A stretch of 64,000 nt of DNA from Exiguobacterium profundum. GTDB taxonomy: Bacteria; Bacillota; Bacilli; Exiguobacteriales; Exiguobacteriaceae. The stretch lies in NCBI RefSeq assembly GCF_001909285.1, contig NZ_MRSV01000001.1:1473641-1537640 (forward strand), given 5' to 3'. Position 1 is the first letter of the stretch, and every line of letters starts with the position of its first letter. Below the pieces are notes generated by a model that searched no databases, was not told the DNA's origin, and saw only the letters and a program-made list of their open reading frames with translations. Position numbers and translations under genes: made by a program. Of this stretch, positions 9,022-17,880 are shown piece after piece.

Positions 9022-9050
9022 AAACGATTGCTCCCCCGGGGCAATCGTTT
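9022..9050. terminator. Bidirectional terminator between comEC and yqzM
   Basis: Perfect inverted repeat AAACGATTGC / GCAATCGTTT with a C/G-rich centre, preceded by A and followed by TTT. It serves the convergent genes comEC and yqzM. Confidence 0.8.
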
Positions 9051-9056
9051 GAACAC

Positions 9057-9221
9057 TTATAGACTTAAGAACTTGATGATGACACCGATGAAGAAAATCG
9101 TGAAGAAAAAGCCAAATGGGACGATGAAGCCGATCGCAGAGTCGATGGCGTCATTACGTTTGCATTGAACGTCATTTTCAAACGGGTTTTCACTCGGTGG
9201 GCGTACTGAGTTGATTTGCAT
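9057..9221 (-). CDS. yqzM: YqzM-like small membrane protein
   Basis: A 54-residue protein below the usual length cutoff. It starts MQINSVRPPSENPFENDVQ and has one C-terminal membrane helix (about residues 29-51, IGFIVPFGFFFTIFFIGVII). The NPFENDVQxKRNDAIDS stretch and the position between comEC and holA match YqzM of Bacillus, whose function is unknown. The start is fixed by AAGGAGGG upstream. It is convergent with comEC and divergent from holA. Confidence 0.85.
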   Translation of the reverse strand: MQINSVRPPSENPFENDVQCKRNDAIDSAIGFIVPFGFFFTIFFIGVIIKFLSL

Positions 9222-9253
9222 ATTAGGTCCCTCCTTATCATACTTCCTTTATA

Positions 9254-9282
9254 AGTATAGCGAATCATGGGAAGATAATCTA
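9254..9282 (-). promoter_or_regulatory. Probable sigma-A promoter of yqzM
   Basis: On the reverse strand, TAGATT, a 17-nt spacer and TATACT lie about 32 bases before the yqzM start. The -10 is good and the -35 weak. Confidence 0.5.
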
Positions 9283-9302
9283 TGTTTAGATGAGAATAAA
9301 TT

Positions 9303-10322
9303 GTGAAAGTGGTGTGTGTTTTGAATGAACCGTGGTTACATAATGGAAAACTGGCGAGCGTCTATGTTCTCCATGGCACCGAAAAATATTTGTTAGAGAC
9401 GTGGGAACGTGAAATCGTGAAAGCGGCCAATCCATCCGGTGATCAATTTGATGTCATGCAACTAGATCTTCAAGAGACGTCACTCGATACGGCGCTTGAT
9501 GAAGCGGAGACGGTCCCTTTCTTTAGTGAGTATCGCACGGTTATCGTGAAAAATGCCCAGTTCTTAACGGGTGCGAAAGAGAAGCAAAAGCACAATGTTG
9601 ACCGTCTGGCGGAATATGTCGTACAACCGGCGACCTATTCGGTTCTTGTCTTGATTGTCGAGTCAGAAAAACTCGATGAGCGGAAGAAAATCGTGAAGCG
9701 TCTGAAAGAGCGTGCCATCGTCCTCGAAGCGAAAAAGCCGAGCCAAAATGAACTGATGCGATACGTGAACGATGCATTGAGTCGTGAACAACAAAAGATG
9801 GAGCGCTCTACGATGGAGCGTCTTTTATTCCTATGTCAGGATGATTGGGGAAAGTTGGTTCGCGAACTAGAGAAGCTACAGTTGTACGCGGGAACGGGTG
9901 CGACGATTCCGATTGAGATTGTGAATGATTTAGTTCCACGTACATTAGAAGATAACGTCTTTCAGCTCTCGGAGCTTCTCGTCAAACGACAAGCTGATGC
10001 AGCGCTTCGATTGGTTCGGGATTTAGAAAAACAAGGGCAAGAACTGATTGGGCTACTCGGGTTGCTTGCTCGGCAATATCGGAACATGTACCTGTCGAAA
10101 CAGTTGACAGAGGCAGGCTATGGAGAGAAGCAAATCGCATCGAAAATCGGGGCCCACCCGTATACAATCAAATTGGCGACACAAGCGAGTCGCGGCTTTT
10201 CAGAGGCTCAGCTCGCACGTGCGTTGACATTGATTGCAGACGCGGACGAGGCCATGAAAACAGGACGAGGTGACAAACAGATCGTTTTCGATACGCTCGT
10301 TTGTCAACTGGCCTTATTGTGA
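9303..10322 (+). CDS. holA: DNA polymerase III delta subunit
   Basis: Clamp-loader subunit that opens the beta sliding clamp at the replication fork. The protein has the AAA-like N-terminal domain (VYVLHGTEKYLLETWEREIV), the clamp-binding region (EAETVPFFSEYRTVIVKNAQ) and a C-terminal collar domain (LARQYRNMYLSKQLTEAGYG, IGAHPYTIKLATQA). The length of 339 aa is normal. The start is uncertain: GTG at 9303 gives the longest product, but GTG at 9315 and TTG at 9321 are further in-frame candidates and the family usually begins close to the VYVLHG strand. The location after comEC and yqzM matches Bacillus. The acetyltransferase gene follows nine bases after the stop. Confidence 0.92.
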   Translation: MKVVCVLNEPWLHNGKLASVYVLHGTEKYLLETWEREIVKAANPSGDQFDVMQLDLQETSLDTALDEAETVPFFSEYRTVIVKNAQFLTGAKEKQKHNVDRLAEYVVQPATYSVLVLIVESEKLDERKKIVKRLKERAIVLEAKKPSQNELMRYVNDALSREQQKMERSTMERLLFLCQDDWGKLVRELEKLQLYAGTGATIPIEIVNDLVPRTLEDNVFQLSELLVKRQADAALRLVRDLEKQGQELIGLLGLLARQYRNMYLSKQLTEAGYGEKQIASKIGAHPYTIKLATQASRGFSEAQLARALTLIADADEAMKTGRGDKQIVFDTLVCQLALL

Positions 10323-10331
10323 GGTGAGGGA

Positions 10332-10769
10332 ATGGGATTCAAACAAGTGACGCTTCAAGACGTGATTCCACTCCGTCATGTTGTGCTCAGACCAGGAAAA
10401 GACGTTGAGACGTGTTATTTTGAAGGGGATGAGGCGCCGACGACGCGACACTTCGCTTGGGTTGAAGGCGATCAAGTGCTGTCGGTCGCTACAGTCATGC
10501 TGTCCCCGAAACAAATCGAGGGTGTGAAGATTCCGCTCCAACTCCGTGGCATGGCGACGGATCCTCATGTTTCGGGACAAGGAATCGGCTCTCGATTTTT
10601 ACAGGCACTCCATGATGAGCTGGGATGTTCATGGTGGTGTAATGCGAGAGAAGTGGCTGTCCGTTTCTATGAACGAAATGGACTTACACGAATCGGGGAG
10701 CCGTTCGACATCCCTGGGATTGGCCCACACTACGTCATGGTATACAAAAAAACAGCCGGCTCCGAATAG
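10332..10769 (+). CDS. GNAT-family N-acetyltransferase
   Basis: Cytoplasmic acetyl-CoA-dependent transferase of unknown substrate. The 145-aa protein shows the acetyl-CoA pyrophosphate-binding segment LRGMATDPHVSGQGIGSRFL (motif A, QGIGS loop) and the C-terminal NAREVAVRFYERNGL motif B. It follows holA by nine bases with a GAGG site and is probably cotranscribed. The terminator stem overlaps its last codons. In Bacillus this slot between holA and rpsT is normally empty, so it looks like a lineage-specific insertion. Confidence 0.85.
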   Translation: MGFKQVTLQDVIPLRHVVLRPGKDVETCYFEGDEAPTTRHFAWVEGDQVLSVATVMLSPKQIEGVKIPLQLRGMATDPHVSGQGIGSRFLQALHDELGCSWWCNAREVAVRFYERNGLTRIGEPFDIPGIGPHYVMVYKKTAGSE

Positions 10770-10782
10770 GAGGCGGCTGTTT
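10751..10782. terminator. Terminator overlapping the end of the acetyltransferase gene
   Basis: AACAGCCGGCTCC / GGAGGCGGCTGTT hairpin with a short loop. It is flanked by an A run on the left and TTTCGTG on the right, so it may serve both this operon and the convergent rpsT. Confidence 0.65.
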
Positions 10783-10796
10783 CGTGTGATCTCTAA

Positions 10797-11057
10797 TTAG
10801 AGAGCAGCGATACGAGCTGCGAGGCGTGATTTATCACGACCTGCTTTGTTTTTGTGGATAAGACCTTTTGATGCAGCCTTGTCGAGCTTCTTCGTAGCGA
10901 GGACGAAAGCTTCTTGAGCAGCTTCTTTGTTTCCTTCGAGTACGAGAGCATCAACACGTTTTACTGCTGTACGCATTGCCGCTTTCTCTTGTGAGTTCGC
11001 AACACGACGTTTTTCAGAAGTTTTTGCACGTTTGATTGCTGATTTGATGTTTGCCAT
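10797..11057 (-). CDS. rpsT: 30S ribosomal protein S20
   Basis: Small, basic primary 16S rRNA-binding protein of 86 aa. It begins [20 protein letters not shown] and contains [20 protein letters not shown] and [13 protein letters not shown], all typical of bacterial S20. A strong AGGAGGTGA site precedes the ATG and a consensus promoter lies about 75 bases upstream. In spore formers gpr and spoIIP follow between rpsT and lepA; here lepA is the direct divergent neighbour. Confidence 0.97.
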   Translation of the reverse strand: MANIKSAIKRAKTSEKRRVANSQEKAAMRTAVKRVDALVLEGNKEAAQEAFVLATKKLDKAASKGLIHKNKAGRDKSRLAARIAAL

Positions 11058-11130
11058 TGTTTGTCACCTCCTGAAACAAGAAAGTGTATGTTCTTATTAC
11101 TTCAAGTAATCATTCAACAGAACAAGCACA

Positions 11131-11159
11131 ATTGTAGCAAACGGTTATATGAAAAGCAA
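11131..11159 (-). promoter_or_regulatory. Sigma-A promoter of rpsT
   Basis: On the reverse strand, TTGCTT, a 17-nt spacer and TACAAT. The leader to the start codon is about 65 bases, long enough for autoregulation, but no specific fold was identified. Confidence 0.8.
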
Positions 11160-11210
11160 CCACTTGATGATTATTCTGAAAACTATCTGTGGTATTGTTG
11201 TAGTAGGTCG

Positions 11211-11239
11211 TACACATTACTTTAGGATTTTGATATAAT
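11211..11239 (+). promoter_or_regulatory. Sigma-A promoter of lepA
   Basis: TACACA, a 17-nt spacer and a perfect TATAAT, about 38 bases before the lepA start codon. Confidence 0.75.
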
Positions 11240-11276
11240 GACACGGTATGCATGAGAAGGATAGGTGAACCCATAT

Positions 11277-13100
11277 ATGAACAAACAAGAATTAGAGAAT
11301 CGTCAGAAGAAGATTCGCAACTTTTCCATCATCGCGCACATCGATCATGGAAAGTCGACGCTCGCTGACCGGATTCTTGAGAAGACTGGTGCACTCACGG
11401 CTCGTGAGATGAAAGAGCAGACGCTTGACGCGATGGACTTGGAGCGCGAGCGTGGAATTACAATCAAATTGAACGCCGTCAAATTGAACTATACGGCGAA
11501 AGACGGAGAAGAGTATATTCTTCACTTGATCGACACGCCAGGACACGTCGACTTCACATATGAAGTGTCACGTTCGCTTGCGGCATGTGAAGGTGCGATT
11601 CTCGTCGTCGATGCAGCGCAAGGAATTGAAGCGCAAACCCTTGCGAACGTTTATTTAGCACTCGATAACGACCTTGAAATCATCCCGGTCATCAATAAAA
11701 TCGACTTGCCGTCAGCGGATGTCGAGCGGGTCCGTCAAGAGATTGAAGACGTCATCGGACTCGATGCGAGTGATGCGGTCCCGACTTCTGCAAAAGCCGG
11801 AATCGGGATTGAAGAGATTCTCGAACAAATCGTGGAACTTGTCCCTCCGCCGACAGGTGACCCGTCTGAACCATTGCAAGCACTGATTTTTGACTCATAC
11901 TATGACGCTTACCGCGGTGTCGTCGCATCGATTCGTATCGTGAACGGTTCAGTCAAAGTAGGAGACAAAGTTCAAATGATGGCGACTGGCAAGACGTTTG
12001 AAGTGACGGACCTCGGTGTGTCGACGCCAAAACCGATCTCTGTTAAAGAATTGAACGTAGGAGACGTTGGTACGCTTTCTGCATCCATTAAAACAGTAGG
12101 AGATGTTCGCGTCGGGGATACGATCACACTTGCTAAAAACCCGGCAACGAGTCAGCTACCTGGTTATCGCAAGATGAACCCGATGGTTTACTGTGGTTTG
12201 TATCCGATTGATGCGGCTAAGTACAATGATCTTCGTGAGGCACTTGAAAAGCTCCAGCTCTCAGATGCCGCACTCGAGTTTGAACCAGAGACGTCGCAAG
12301 CGCTCGGTTTTGGTTTCCGTTGTGGATTCCTCGGCATGCTTCATATGGAAATCATTCAAGAGCGGATTGAACGTGAGTTTAACATCGACTTGATTACGAC
12401 GGCACCATCGGTAATTTATCACGTGACGACGACTTCAGGCGAAGTAATTCACGTCGATAACCCATCGAAGATGCCAGAGCAACAAAAGGTTGATTCAATC
12501 GAAGAACCATACGTCAAGGCGGCTGTCATGACACCAAACGACTACGTAGGTGCAATCATGGAACTTTGCCAGAAGAAACGCGGAACGTTCATCGATATGC
12601 AATACATCGATACGACTCGCGTCAAAATCACGTACGAGATTCCGCTCAGTGAAATCGTCTATGATTTCTTCGATCAGTTGAAATCGAGCACGAAAGGCTA
12701 CGCGTCTCTCGATTATGAGTTGATCGGCTACCGTCAATCGCGTCTCGTGAAGATGGATATCTTGCTCAATAACGAAATCGTCGATGCCCTCAGCTTCATC
12801 GTTCACCGTGACTTCGCGTACGAACGTGGGAAGGTCATTGTTGAGAAGCTTAAAGCTCTCATTCCACGGATGCAGTTCGAAGTTCCAGTCCAAGCGGCCG
12901 TTGGAACTAAAATCGTCGCACGTTCTACGATTAAAGCACTTCGTAAAAACGTTTTGGCTAAATGTTATGGGGGAGATATCTCACGTAAACGGAAACTCCT
13001 CGAGAAAAAAAAAGAAGGTAAGAAGCGCATGAAGATGGTCGGGTCCGTCGAAGTCCCGCAAGAAGCGTTTATGTCTGTTCTCTCTATGGACGAAGAATAA
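11277..13100 (+). CDS. lepA: Elongation factor 4 (LepA) GTPase
   Basis: Ribosome-binding GTPase that affects translation elongation and 30S assembly. The 607-aa product has the G domain with [15 protein letters not shown] (P-loop), DTPGHVDF and NKIDLP. EF-G-like domains II-III and V follow, and the LepA-specific C-terminal domain ends in [18 protein letters not shown] at 11277 is preferred because AGGTG lies nine bases upstream; a GTG four codons earlier would sit too close to its site. The [14 protein letters not shown] segment contains a run of nine A. A strong terminator follows. Confidence 0.97.
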   Translation: MNKQELENRQKKIRNFSIIAHIDHGKSTLADRILEKTGALTAREMKEQTLDAMDLERERGITIKLNAVKLNYTAKDGEEYILHLIDTPGHVDFTYEVSRSLAACEGAILVVDAAQGIEAQTLANVYLALDNDLEIIPVINKIDLPSADVERVRQEIEDVIGLDASDAVPTSAKAGIGIEEILEQIVELVPPPTGDPSEPLQALIFDSYYDAYRGVVASIRIVNGSVKVGDKVQMMATGKTFEVTDLGVSTPKPISVKELNVGDVGTLSASIKTVGDVRVGDTITLAKNPATSQLPGYRKMNPMVYCGLYPIDAAKYNDLREALEKLQLSDAALEFEPETSQALGFGFRCGFLGMLHMEIIQERIEREFNIDLITTAPSVIYHVTTTSGEVIHVDNPSKMPEQQKVDSIEEPYVKAAVMTPNDYVGAIMELCQKKRGTFIDMQYIDTTRVKITYEIPLSEIVYDFFDQLKSSTKGYASLDYELIGYRQSRLVKMDILLNNEIVDALSFIVHRDFAYERGKVIVEKLKALIPRMQFEVPVQAAVGTKIVARSTIKALRKNVLAKCYGGDISRKRKLLEKKKEGKKRMKMVGSVEVPQEAFMSVLSMDEE

Positions 13101-13111
13101 TGAGTTTGAGT

Positions 13112-13142
13112 CGCCCTGATTTTCGAATCAGGGCGATTTTGT
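13112..13142 (+). terminator. Terminator after lepA
   Basis: CGCCCTGATT / AATCAGGGCG stem with a 4-nt loop, followed by a T-rich tract. Confidence 0.88.
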
Positions 13143-13214
13143 ATTTCAGGCAGGAAATGCCCTTTCATATAAGGAAGAGTAAACCCTTAGACAGACTATA
13201 GAGGAGGAAACACC

Positions 13215-14285
13215 GTGTCGACGTATACATACTCTGCGGGTCCTGGCATGCTACCGACAGAAGTGATGCAAGAGATTCAACAGCATCTTTTGACGTTTGA
13301 GTATGAAGGCGTTTCGATTATCGAAACGAGTCATCGCTCAGCGTCTTTCGAACGTGTGGTCGACTCTCTTGAATTGAGATTGAGAAGACTCATGCATATC
13401 CCTGAGAATTACGCTGTGCTTTGGCTACAAGGCGGTGCGACGTTACAATTTTCAATGATTCCGATGAATTTACGGAAGCGGAATCGATTCGCTTATGTGG
13501 ATACGGGCATCTGGTCTAAAAAAGCGATGGAAGATGCGAAACACTTTGGAGAGGTCGATGTCATTCACCCATTGGTAGATGCGACGGGAAAGATGTCGTT
13601 TGAATCGAGCCTTGTCCAAGAGGTGGACTATCTCCATGTGACACTGAACAACACGATTGAAGGGACTCGATTTACACATATCCCTGAAATCGATGTCCCG
13701 CTGATTGCAGATGCTTCCTCGAACATTCTATCCGAGCAAATCGATGTGGAGCGCTTCGGGGTGATTTATGCCGGAGCCCAAAAGAATATCGGACCTGCAG
13801 GACTGACGGTCGTCATCATCCGTCGGGATTTGATTCAGTCGCTTGAGTTGCCGAGTTATCTTCAGTATGGGTCACATGTCGATACGTTATTCAATACACC
13901 ATCGACCTTCAGCATGTATGTAGCAGAGCGTGTATTGAAGTGGGTGGAAGACCGCGGTGGCGTCGAAGCGATGGAACGATTGAATCATCAGAAAAGTGAC
14001 AGGGTCTATTCCTATCTTGAAGAGTCGACCTGCTTTTCTCCAATTGTTTCGGGGGAATGTCGTTCATTGACGAACATCCCATTTACAACGGGAGATCAAG
14101 AGATGGATCGGCGATTTGAACGATACGCTTTAGAACGTGGATTGCTCGAACTCGGTGGTCATCGTTCGGTAGGGGGCTTACGTGCAAGTCTGTATAACGC
14201 GATGCCGCTAGAAGGGGCAGAACGCCTCGTCGACGTCATGAGAGCATTCGAGGAGGAAACCAATGTATCACATCAAAACATTTAA
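13215..14285 (+). CDS. serC: Phosphoserine aminotransferase
   Basis: PLP enzyme making 3-phosphoserine from 3-phosphohydroxypyruvate and glutamate, second step of serine synthesis. Family features: N-terminal YSAGPGMLPTEVM, SHRSASFERVV, LWLQGGATLQFSMIPMN, and the PLP-binding lysine in AGAQKNIGPAG near residue 191. The size of 356 aa is normal. GTG start behind GAGGAGG. The 3' end overlaps serA by 23 bases, so the first two enzymes of the pathway are coupled. No serB phosphatase gene is adjacent. Confidence 0.95.
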   Translation: MSTYTYSAGPGMLPTEVMQEIQQHLLTFEYEGVSIIETSHRSASFERVVDSLELRLRRLMHIPENYAVLWLQGGATLQFSMIPMNLRKRNRFAYVDTGIWSKKAMEDAKHFGEVDVIHPLVDATGKMSFESSLVQEVDYLHVTLNNTIEGTRFTHIPEIDVPLIADASSNILSEQIDVERFGVIYAGAQKNIGPAGLTVVIIRRDLIQSLELPSYLQYGSHVDTLFNTPSTFSMYVAERVLKWVEDRGGVEAMERLNHQKSDRVYSYLEESTCFSPIVSGECRSLTNIPFTTGDQEMDRRFERYALERGLLELGGHRSVGGLRASLYNAMPLEGAERLVDVMRAFEEETNVSHQNI

Positions 14286-15426
14286 TCAAATCGCTGCCGC
14301 TGGTCTGAAACGATTTGAGCCAAGCGAGTACGTCATCAATGCATCGGATCAAGCCGATGCTTGGGTACTGAGAAGTCATCAAGTCCACGAAGAGGATATC
14401 CCTCCCTATCTTCTCGCCATCGCTAGAGCAGGGGCCGGTGTCAACAACCTTCCGCTCGATCAACTTGCGAAGCGAGGAATCGTCGCGTTTCATACACCTG
14501 GTGCGAATGCGAATGCGGTGAAAGAACTCGTCCTTGCGAGCATGATCCTCTCGGTACGACCCATTGTGAAAGGACTCAATTGGGTGAATGAACAGACTAT
14601 CGCATCGCAATCGCAATTAGAAGAAGCGATGGAAGTGCAAAAACGACAATTCCTCGGAGCGGAGTTGCGAGGCAAAAAAGTAGGGATTATCGGTCTAGGA
14701 GCCATCGGTGCGTCGCTAGCCAACGATCTTCTCCAGCTTGGGGTCGATGTTATCGGATACGATCCCCATCTCTCGGTTGATGCCGCCTGGAATATTTCGA
14801 AACACGTCACGCGTGCCAAACATTTAAGTGAGGTACTGGGAAATGTTGACTTATTGTCGATTCATATGCCTTTGACTGAGGAGACTCGATTCAGCATTGA
14901 CCAGAGTTGGTTCGAACGGATGAAACCGGGGATGACTGTTTTGAACTTTGCGCGAGGAGAGCTCGTGAAAGATGATGACTTATTGAAGGCGTTGCATCAT
15001 CATGTGGGACTGTATGTGACCGACTTCCCCCGTCACACGTTGATTGGTCATCCGCAAGTCATGGCACTGCCTCACCTCGGTGCATCGACTAAAGAATCGG
15101 AAGTTAATTGTGCCATTCAAGCAGTGGAGACGCTGAAGTTGTATCTCGAGACAGGGAATATTCGTTCGTCTGCTAATTTTCCGAACGTCGAGCTTCCTTA
15201 CACCGGTAAACGCCGTCTTGGAATCTTGCATCGAAACGTCCCGAACATGGTCGGTCAAATCACGGGAGAACTTGCCTCACATGGATTGAATATCGATAAC
15301 ATGGTCAATCGTAGCCGCGGGGAGATGGCGTATACGTTAATTGATTTAGACAACAGTGAGCATGAACCGTTATCGATTCATGCGCTGTATGAAATACAGG
15401 GCGTCATTCGTGTCCGGGAATTTTAA
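14263..15426 (+). CDS. serA: D-3-phosphoglycerate dehydrogenase, short ACT form
   Basis: NAD-dependent first enzyme of serine biosynthesis. The 387-aa protein has the substrate domain with ARAGAGVNNLPLDQLAKRGI and the Rossmann motif GLGAIGASLANDLL near residue 144. The catalytic region includes MPLTEETRFSID, LNFARGELV and LPHLGASTKESEVN. A C-terminal ACT domain (about 315-387, NVPNMVGQITGELASHGLNI) is expected to bind serine as feedback regulator. It is shorter than the roughly 525-aa B. subtilis SerA because the intervening domain is absent. GAGGAGG precedes the start inside serC. The DUF1015 gene follows ten bases after the stop. Confidence 0.93.
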   Translation: MYHIKTFNQIAAAGLKRFEPSEYVINASDQADAWVLRSHQVHEEDIPPYLLAIARAGAGVNNLPLDQLAKRGIVAFHTPGANANAVKELVLASMILSVRPIVKGLNWVNEQTIASQSQLEEAMEVQKRQFLGAELRGKKVGIIGLGAIGASLANDLLQLGVDVIGYDPHLSVDAAWNISKHVTRAKHLSEVLGNVDLLSIHMPLTEETRFSIDQSWFERMKPGMTVLNFARGELVKDDDLLKALHHHVGLYVTDFPRHTLIGHPQVMALPHLGASTKESEVNCAIQAVETLKLYLETGNIRSSANFPNVELPYTGKRRLGILHRNVPNMVGQITGELASHGLNIDNMVNRSRGEMAYTLIDLDNSEHEPLSIHALYEIQGVIRVREF

Positions 15427-15436
15427 GGAGGATCTT

Positions 15437-16618
15437 ATGGTCGTATTTAAACCGTTCAGCCCTTATATGCCAGCGCATCCGGAACGTGTCGCCGCAGACC
15501 CGTACGATGTCGTATCGATTGAAGAGGCGCGAGCCGTCATTTCAGAAAATCCTGATTCTTTTTTAGCTGTTGATAAGCCGGAAGCACTTCAATCCGACCT
15601 TTCGCTTGAGAAGTGGGGGGATTTGGCGCGTCATGAGCTAGAACGTCTCTATGAGAAGGAGTTGACGGAACGTCCGAATGGATTTTACGTCTATCGATTG
15701 ACATCGGGACAACGTCAGCAAACCGGTTTAGTCGCCACCTTTTCAGTCGCGGATTATGAAGCCGGTCGAATCAAGATTCACGAACATACACGGGAGGCGA
15801 AGGAGCGGGAACGTGTCGAGCATGTCCGGGCAACACGAGCGCACACCGGTCCCATTCTCCTCAGTCATCCTCCACATGCAAACTTGAAGCAAATCTTACA
15901 TGCTGCGACAGACGGAAACCCGTTGTTCTCGTTCACGGATGAACGAGGCGTCATGCATGAAGGATTCATGATTCCAAACCGTGAACTCGCTCGTGTCATG
16001 ATGATTGGCGCAACCATCCCGTCGATCTACATTGCGGATGGACATCATCGTGCGAAAGCGGCAGCGGTCGTTTCCGGGATGGGTGGGGATCGTTCTCAAA
16101 AGAATGAACGTACACACTTCTTAGGTGTCCTCTTCCCGAGTGACGAATTGACGATTTTGCCGTATCATCGCGTGCTGACAGCGATTAGTCCAGAAGAGGT
16201 AGAGAATATGTTAGACGGACTCTCGTTTTCATACATGATCAATGAGGAGGATGGTCTTGTCCTGCCGAAAGAACATGGCGTCTTCGGAGTCGCCTATCGA
16301 GGGAAATATTATCAGTTGACGAAACGGCAAGAGGACAAGGCGCTAGACGTTGCCATCTTACAACGAGATATACTCACGCCGTACTTCAACGTCGAGGATA
16401 TTCGTACAGACGCGAGAGTCGATTTTGTCGGTGGGAACAAGACGGCCTCGGAATTAGAGAAGCTGACTAAAGTACCAGATCGATTGCTTTTCACGTGCCA
16501 TGAGACAACGATGTCACAACTGATGCGCGTGGCAGATGATGGTGGCCAGATGCCTCCAAAATCAACCTGGTTCGAGCCGAAATTGAAGAGTGGTTTATTC
16601 ATTCATCGATTCGATTGA
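15437..16618 (+). CDS. DUF1015 family protein, third gene of the serine operon
   Basis: Conserved protein of unknown biochemical function, 393 aa. Recognisable family blocks are FKPFSPYMPAHPERVAADPYD at the start, the FYVYRLTSGQRQQTG segment and the strongly conserved IADGHHRAKAAA motif in the middle. The C-terminal FTCHETTMSQLMRVADDG and MPPKSTWFEPKLKSGLF blocks are also present. The ATG behind AAGGAGG was chosen over a longer reading overlapping serA. Position directly after serC-serA argues for a role tied to serine or phosphoserine metabolism. The conserved His pair would suit phosphate or metal chemistry, but that is inference. Confidence 0.88.
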   Translation: MVVFKPFSPYMPAHPERVAADPYDVVSIEEARAVISENPDSFLAVDKPEALQSDLSLEKWGDLARHELERLYEKELTERPNGFYVYRLTSGQRQQTGLVATFSVADYEAGRIKIHEHTREAKERERVEHVRATRAHTGPILLSHPPHANLKQILHAATDGNPLFSFTDERGVMHEGFMIPNRELARVMMIGATIPSIYIADGHHRAKAAAVVSGMGGDRSQKNERTHFLGVLFPSDELTILPYHRVLTAISPEEVENMLDGLSFSYMINEEDGLVLPKEHGVFGVAYRGKYYQLTKRQEDKALDVAILQRDILTPYFNVEDIRTDARVDFVGGNKTASELEKLTKVPDRLLFTCHETTMSQLMRVADDGGQMPPKSTWFEPKLKSGLFIHRFD

Positions 16619-16685
16619 TGGCGCAGGCTGGAAAGAACAGACGAAAAGCGTTATAAATGGAATGAGAAGAAAGGGGTGGCCGAAA

Positions 16686-17840
16686 TTGGCTAAAGCCGTA
16701 TATCTTCACATTCCATTTTGTGAACATATTTGTTATTACTGTGATTTCAACAAGGTGTTTTTAAAAAATCAGCCTGTTGATGCTTATTTAGATGCATTAG
16801 AACGAGAGATGGTCTTGACGCTCGAGGCGTTTCCGACAGATCGGATTGAAACCATTTTTATCGGAGGTGGGACACCGACCGCGCTCAATGAGGAGCAGAT
16901 GGCGCGCCTGATGGATATGGTCCGCCAACACCTTCTGCCACTCGCGTCAGATGACCTCGAATATTCTGTCGAAGCGAACCCGAACTTTGTGAGTGCGGAA
17001 AAGCTCGATACGATGAAAGCAGGTGGCGTCAACCGGCTCAGTTTCGGTGTCCAGACGTTTGATGATGGTGGACTGGAGCGCATCGGCCGTACGCATCGAG
17101 CGGATGATGTGTTCGAGACGGTAAGTGAAGCGGCAAAACGCTTTGACAATATCTCGATTGACCTTATGTTTGGTCTTCCGGAACAAACACTTGAACAAAT
17201 TGACCGTGATTTAGAGCTAGCGCTTAAATTACCGATTCAACATGTATCCTCTTATTCGTTGATTCTCGAACCGCATACCGTCTTTGCGATTCAAGATCGA
17301 AAAGGGAAGCTCCGTTTACCGGGAGAAGATGTCGAAGTCGAAATGTACTTGAAAGTGATGGAGACGCTTGAACGCCATGGTCTCCAACAATATGAGATCT
17401 CCAACTATGGCTTGCCTGGTCGGGAGAGCCGTCACAATCAAGTGTACTGGCGCAATGAAGAGTACTATGGATTCGGAGCCGGTGCGCATAGTTATTTAAA
17501 CGGGACACGTCGCGCCAATATCGCTCCGATTCCTCACTATATTAAAGCAGAAGGTATCCCTGTGAAACGGGTGACCGAGCTGGAAGAAGTGAAAAAAATG
17601 GAAGAAGAGCTCTTCCTCGGCCTGCGTATGCGTTCCGGGGTCTCGCTTCAGACGTTTGAACAGAAGTATGGAGTGTCGCTCGATGATGTGTTTGGTCACG
17701 TCATCGAAGAGTTAGTGAAGAAGTCACTGATTGAACGAACGGGTACACATATCCGTCTAACGGCATCCGGTTTGCCACTCGCCAATGAAGCATTTGCAGC
17801 CTTTATTGGAGAAGCAAAACTTGAACATGCTGATTCATAA
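16686..17840 (+). CDS. hemW: HemW-type radical SAM protein (heme chaperone)
   Basis: Radical SAM protein of the HemN-like family, now regarded as a heme-binding chaperone rather than a coproporphyrinogen oxidase. The cluster motif is Cys12-x3-Cys16-x2-Cys19 in HIPFCEHICYYCDFNK. It also has IFIGGGTPTALN, SVEANP, RLSFGVQTFDD and the C-terminal HemN domain, 384 aa. The TTG start behind AAAGGGGTGG gives the compact N-terminus MAKAVYLHIPFC expected for HemW; the longer upstream reading lacks support. In Bacillus it also lies between lepA and hrcA. Confidence 0.92.
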   Translation: MAKAVYLHIPFCEHICYYCDFNKVFLKNQPVDAYLDALEREMVLTLEAFPTDRIETIFIGGGTPTALNEEQMARLMDMVRQHLLPLASDDLEYSVEANPNFVSAEKLDTMKAGGVNRLSFGVQTFDDGGLERIGRTHRADDVFETVSEAAKRFDNISIDLMFGLPEQTLEQIDRDLELALKLPIQHVSSYSLILEPHTVFAIQDRKGKLRLPGEDVEVEMYLKVMETLERHGLQQYEISNYGLPGRESRHNQVYWRNEEYYGFGAGAHSYLNGTRRANIAPIPHYIKAEGIPVKRVTELEEVKKMEEELFLGLRMRSGVSLQTFEQKYGVSLDDVFGHVIEELVKKSLIERTGTHIRLTASGLPLANEAFAAFIGEAKLEHADS

Positions 17841-17842
17841 AA

Positions 17843-17879
17843 AATGGACAAGTCCTTCGTGAGGACTTGTCCATTTTTT
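17843..17879. terminator. Bidirectional terminator between hemW and the DUF1054 gene
   Basis: Perfect 13-bp stem AATGGACAAGTCC / GGACTTGTCCATT with a 7-nt loop and A/T runs on both sides, between two convergent genes. Confidence 0.9.
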
Positions 17880-17880
17880 A

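Noticed and set aside
9065..9268. 67-codon reverse ORF beginning at 9268
   Set aside because: Wrong frame relative to the YqzM-like ORF, which has a strong ribosome binding site and a family match.
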